In this document: piece by piece, positions 4,801-5,452 of the stretch
Position numbering within the stretch: position 1 is the stretch's first letter
Layout: each line of letters opens with the position of its first letter
Source: Betaproteobacteria bacterium
Lineage (GTDB): Bacteria > Pseudomonadota > Gammaproteobacteria > Burkholderiales > Casimicrobiaceae
NCBI GenBank assembly: GCA_005888865.1
Contig: VBCL01000149.1
Span: 1-5,452, forward strand
DNA length: 5,452 nt
Direction: 5' to 3'
Made by a program: the position numbers and the translations under genes
Notes under the pieces: generated by a model
What the model saw: the letters and a program-made list of their open reading frames with translations, nothing else
Told to the model about the DNA's origin: nothing
The model's database searches: none

Positions 4801-5452
4801 ATGTCTGGATCTGACGAAAGCAACGACGACCTTGTCTCAGGGCGACTCAACCGAGCCAACGACCAGACCACGATCTGGGCGGAAAATACTTACACGTCGA
4901 CAGGAATCGGTCCGATCGAAACAGGATCGTTTCGCACCGATTTCAGCTCGCAGTACATCTTTGTCGTCGAGGTCGCGAAGGATTCGGACGAGGATGGCGA
5001 ATTTCGTCCCTCCACTCCGATCGATGCCATCGTCGGCATCGGTTTCAGCGCCGATTTCGCGGGTGAGAGCGGTGGCACCGGCGTCACCGGCTTAGGCGGC
5101 GATGTCGGGGGCACCGGCGTTTTCGCTAAAGGCGGCGAAGGGGGCAGGGGGCTTCTCGCCGACGCAGGCGGCGATGCCACCGGTGTCATCGGGCTCGGCG
5201 GACCTCGCGAGGGCACCGGTGTCTTCGGCCTCGGGGGCGGCGGCGAACGTCTGCTTCGCCGAGGTGCAGGCGGCACAGGCGTACACGGTGTCGGCGGTGT
5301 CGCGAGTCTGCAGCCCGGACCGGACGATGTGCTTCCCGGTGTCGGCGTTTTTGGTCAGGGCGGATTGATTCCCGATCAGAACACCGATCAACTTCTGCTC
5401 GGCACCGGAGTAATCGGCGTTGGCGGCGATGCGGGCAACATGGACATGCCGC
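4801..5452 (+). CDS. Unrecognised glycine-rich repeat protein (cut by window end)
   Basis: I do not recognise this protein. The frame is open for 217 codons from a well-placed ATG to the window edge. Residues 1-36 are polar and acidic (MSGSDESNDD) with no signal peptide. Residues 37-82 look like mixed beta structure (SSQYIFVVEVAKDSDEDGEF, then PIDAIVGIGF). From residue 92 on there are at least seven copies of a nine-residue unit, consensus G-T-G-V-x-G-x-G-G, at residues 92, 104, 126, 138, 158, 180 and 201. A degenerate unit lies near 115. Spacing is 11-12 residues in the first half and 20-22 in the second. Periodic Gly/Val of this sort suggests a beta-helix, beta-roll or polyglycine-type fibre, as in some surface or tail-fibre-like proteins; this is inference. 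Copies use different synonymous codons, which supports genuine coding. It lies 75 bases after the beta subunit on the same strand, with no terminator seen, so it may be co-transcribed with nitrile hydratase. Confidence 0.75.
   Translation, partial: MSGSDESNDDLVSGRLNRANDQTTIWAENTYTSTGIGPIETGSFRTDFSSQYIFVVEVAKDSDEDGEFRPSTPIDAIVGIGFSADFAGESGGTGVTGLGGDVGGTGVFAKGGEGGRGLLADAGGDATGVIGLGGPREGTGVFGLGGGGERLLRRGAGGTGVHGVGGVASLQPGPDDVLPGVGVFGQGGLIPDQNTDQLLLGTGVIGVGGDAGNMDMP
5074..5427 (+). repeat. Degenerate G-T-G-V-x-G-x-G-G coding repeats
   Basis: Seven 27-base units start at 5074, 5110, 5176, 5212, 5272, 5338 and 5401. Translations are GTGVTGLGG, GTGVFAKGG, ATGVIGLGG, GTGVFGLGG, GTGVHGVGG, GVGVFGQGG and GTGVIGVGG. 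The unit heads differ at silent positions (ggcaccggcgtc, ggcaccggtgtc, ggcacaggcgta, ggcaccggagta), so these are old repeats kept at the protein level rather than a recent tandem expansion. The array probably continues past the window end. Confidence 0.8.

Noticed and set aside
4801..5452. Mycobacterial PE_PGRS protein
   Set aside because: The glycine-rich pattern is superficially similar, but there is no PE domain at the N-terminus and the repeat is a regular GTGVxGxGG rather than GGAGG-type runs. The neighbouring genes look proteobacterial.
3496..5452. RiPP precursor system with a nitrile-hydratase-like leader
   Set aside because: Some natural-product precursors have leaders related to nitrile hydratase alpha. 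Here the alpha protein is full length with an intact metal claw and a matching beta subunit, and the Gly-rich protein has no such leader. No modifying enzyme genes are visible.

Overview
This GC-rich window has almost no non-coding DNA and reads as proteobacterial chromosome. Nitrile hydratase, ABC_sub_bind solute-binding, DUF3095 and DUF885 genes are all common in environmental Alpha-, Beta- and Gammaproteobacteria. The genus cannot be fixed from sequence alone. No RNA gene, insertion sequence, CRISPR array or attachment site was seen.

The left half (1-2843) is a minus-strand set of three genes read from right to left. They are an exported ABC_sub_bind-type substrate-binding protein (1851-2843), a DUF3095 protein with class III nucleotidyl-cyclase-like metal motifs (676-1854), and the N-terminal part of an exported DUF885 protein that leaves the window at base 1. 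The first two genes overlap by an ATGA stop/start junction, and the third starts 19 bases after the second. The three therefore look like one transcription unit. No permease or ATPase for the binding protein is present in the window.

A 202-base divergent intergenic region (2844-3045) separates this unit from rightward genes. It holds nested inverted repeats: 10-base outer arms, a 7-base central palindrome, and a 5-base hairpin over the ribosome binding site of the binding-protein gene. This could be an operator or a folded leader RNA.

The right half (3046-5452) is on the plus strand. A small stand-alone TfoX N-terminal-domain protein (3046-3405) comes first. A good sigma70-like promoter follows, then a nitrile hydratase alpha gene (3496-4092) and beta gene (4108-4725). 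Together these encode a metalloenzyme that hydrates nitriles to amides. The alpha subunit carries an unusual metal-binding motif, CTQCSCT, that mixes cobalt-type and iron-type features.

Where a nitrile hydratase activator or metallochaperone gene is often found, there is instead the start of an unrecognised glycine-rich protein (4801 to the window end). It is built on a degenerate nine-residue repeat, G-T-G-V-x-G-x-G-G. This gene and the variant nitrile hydratase motif are the most interesting items in the window.
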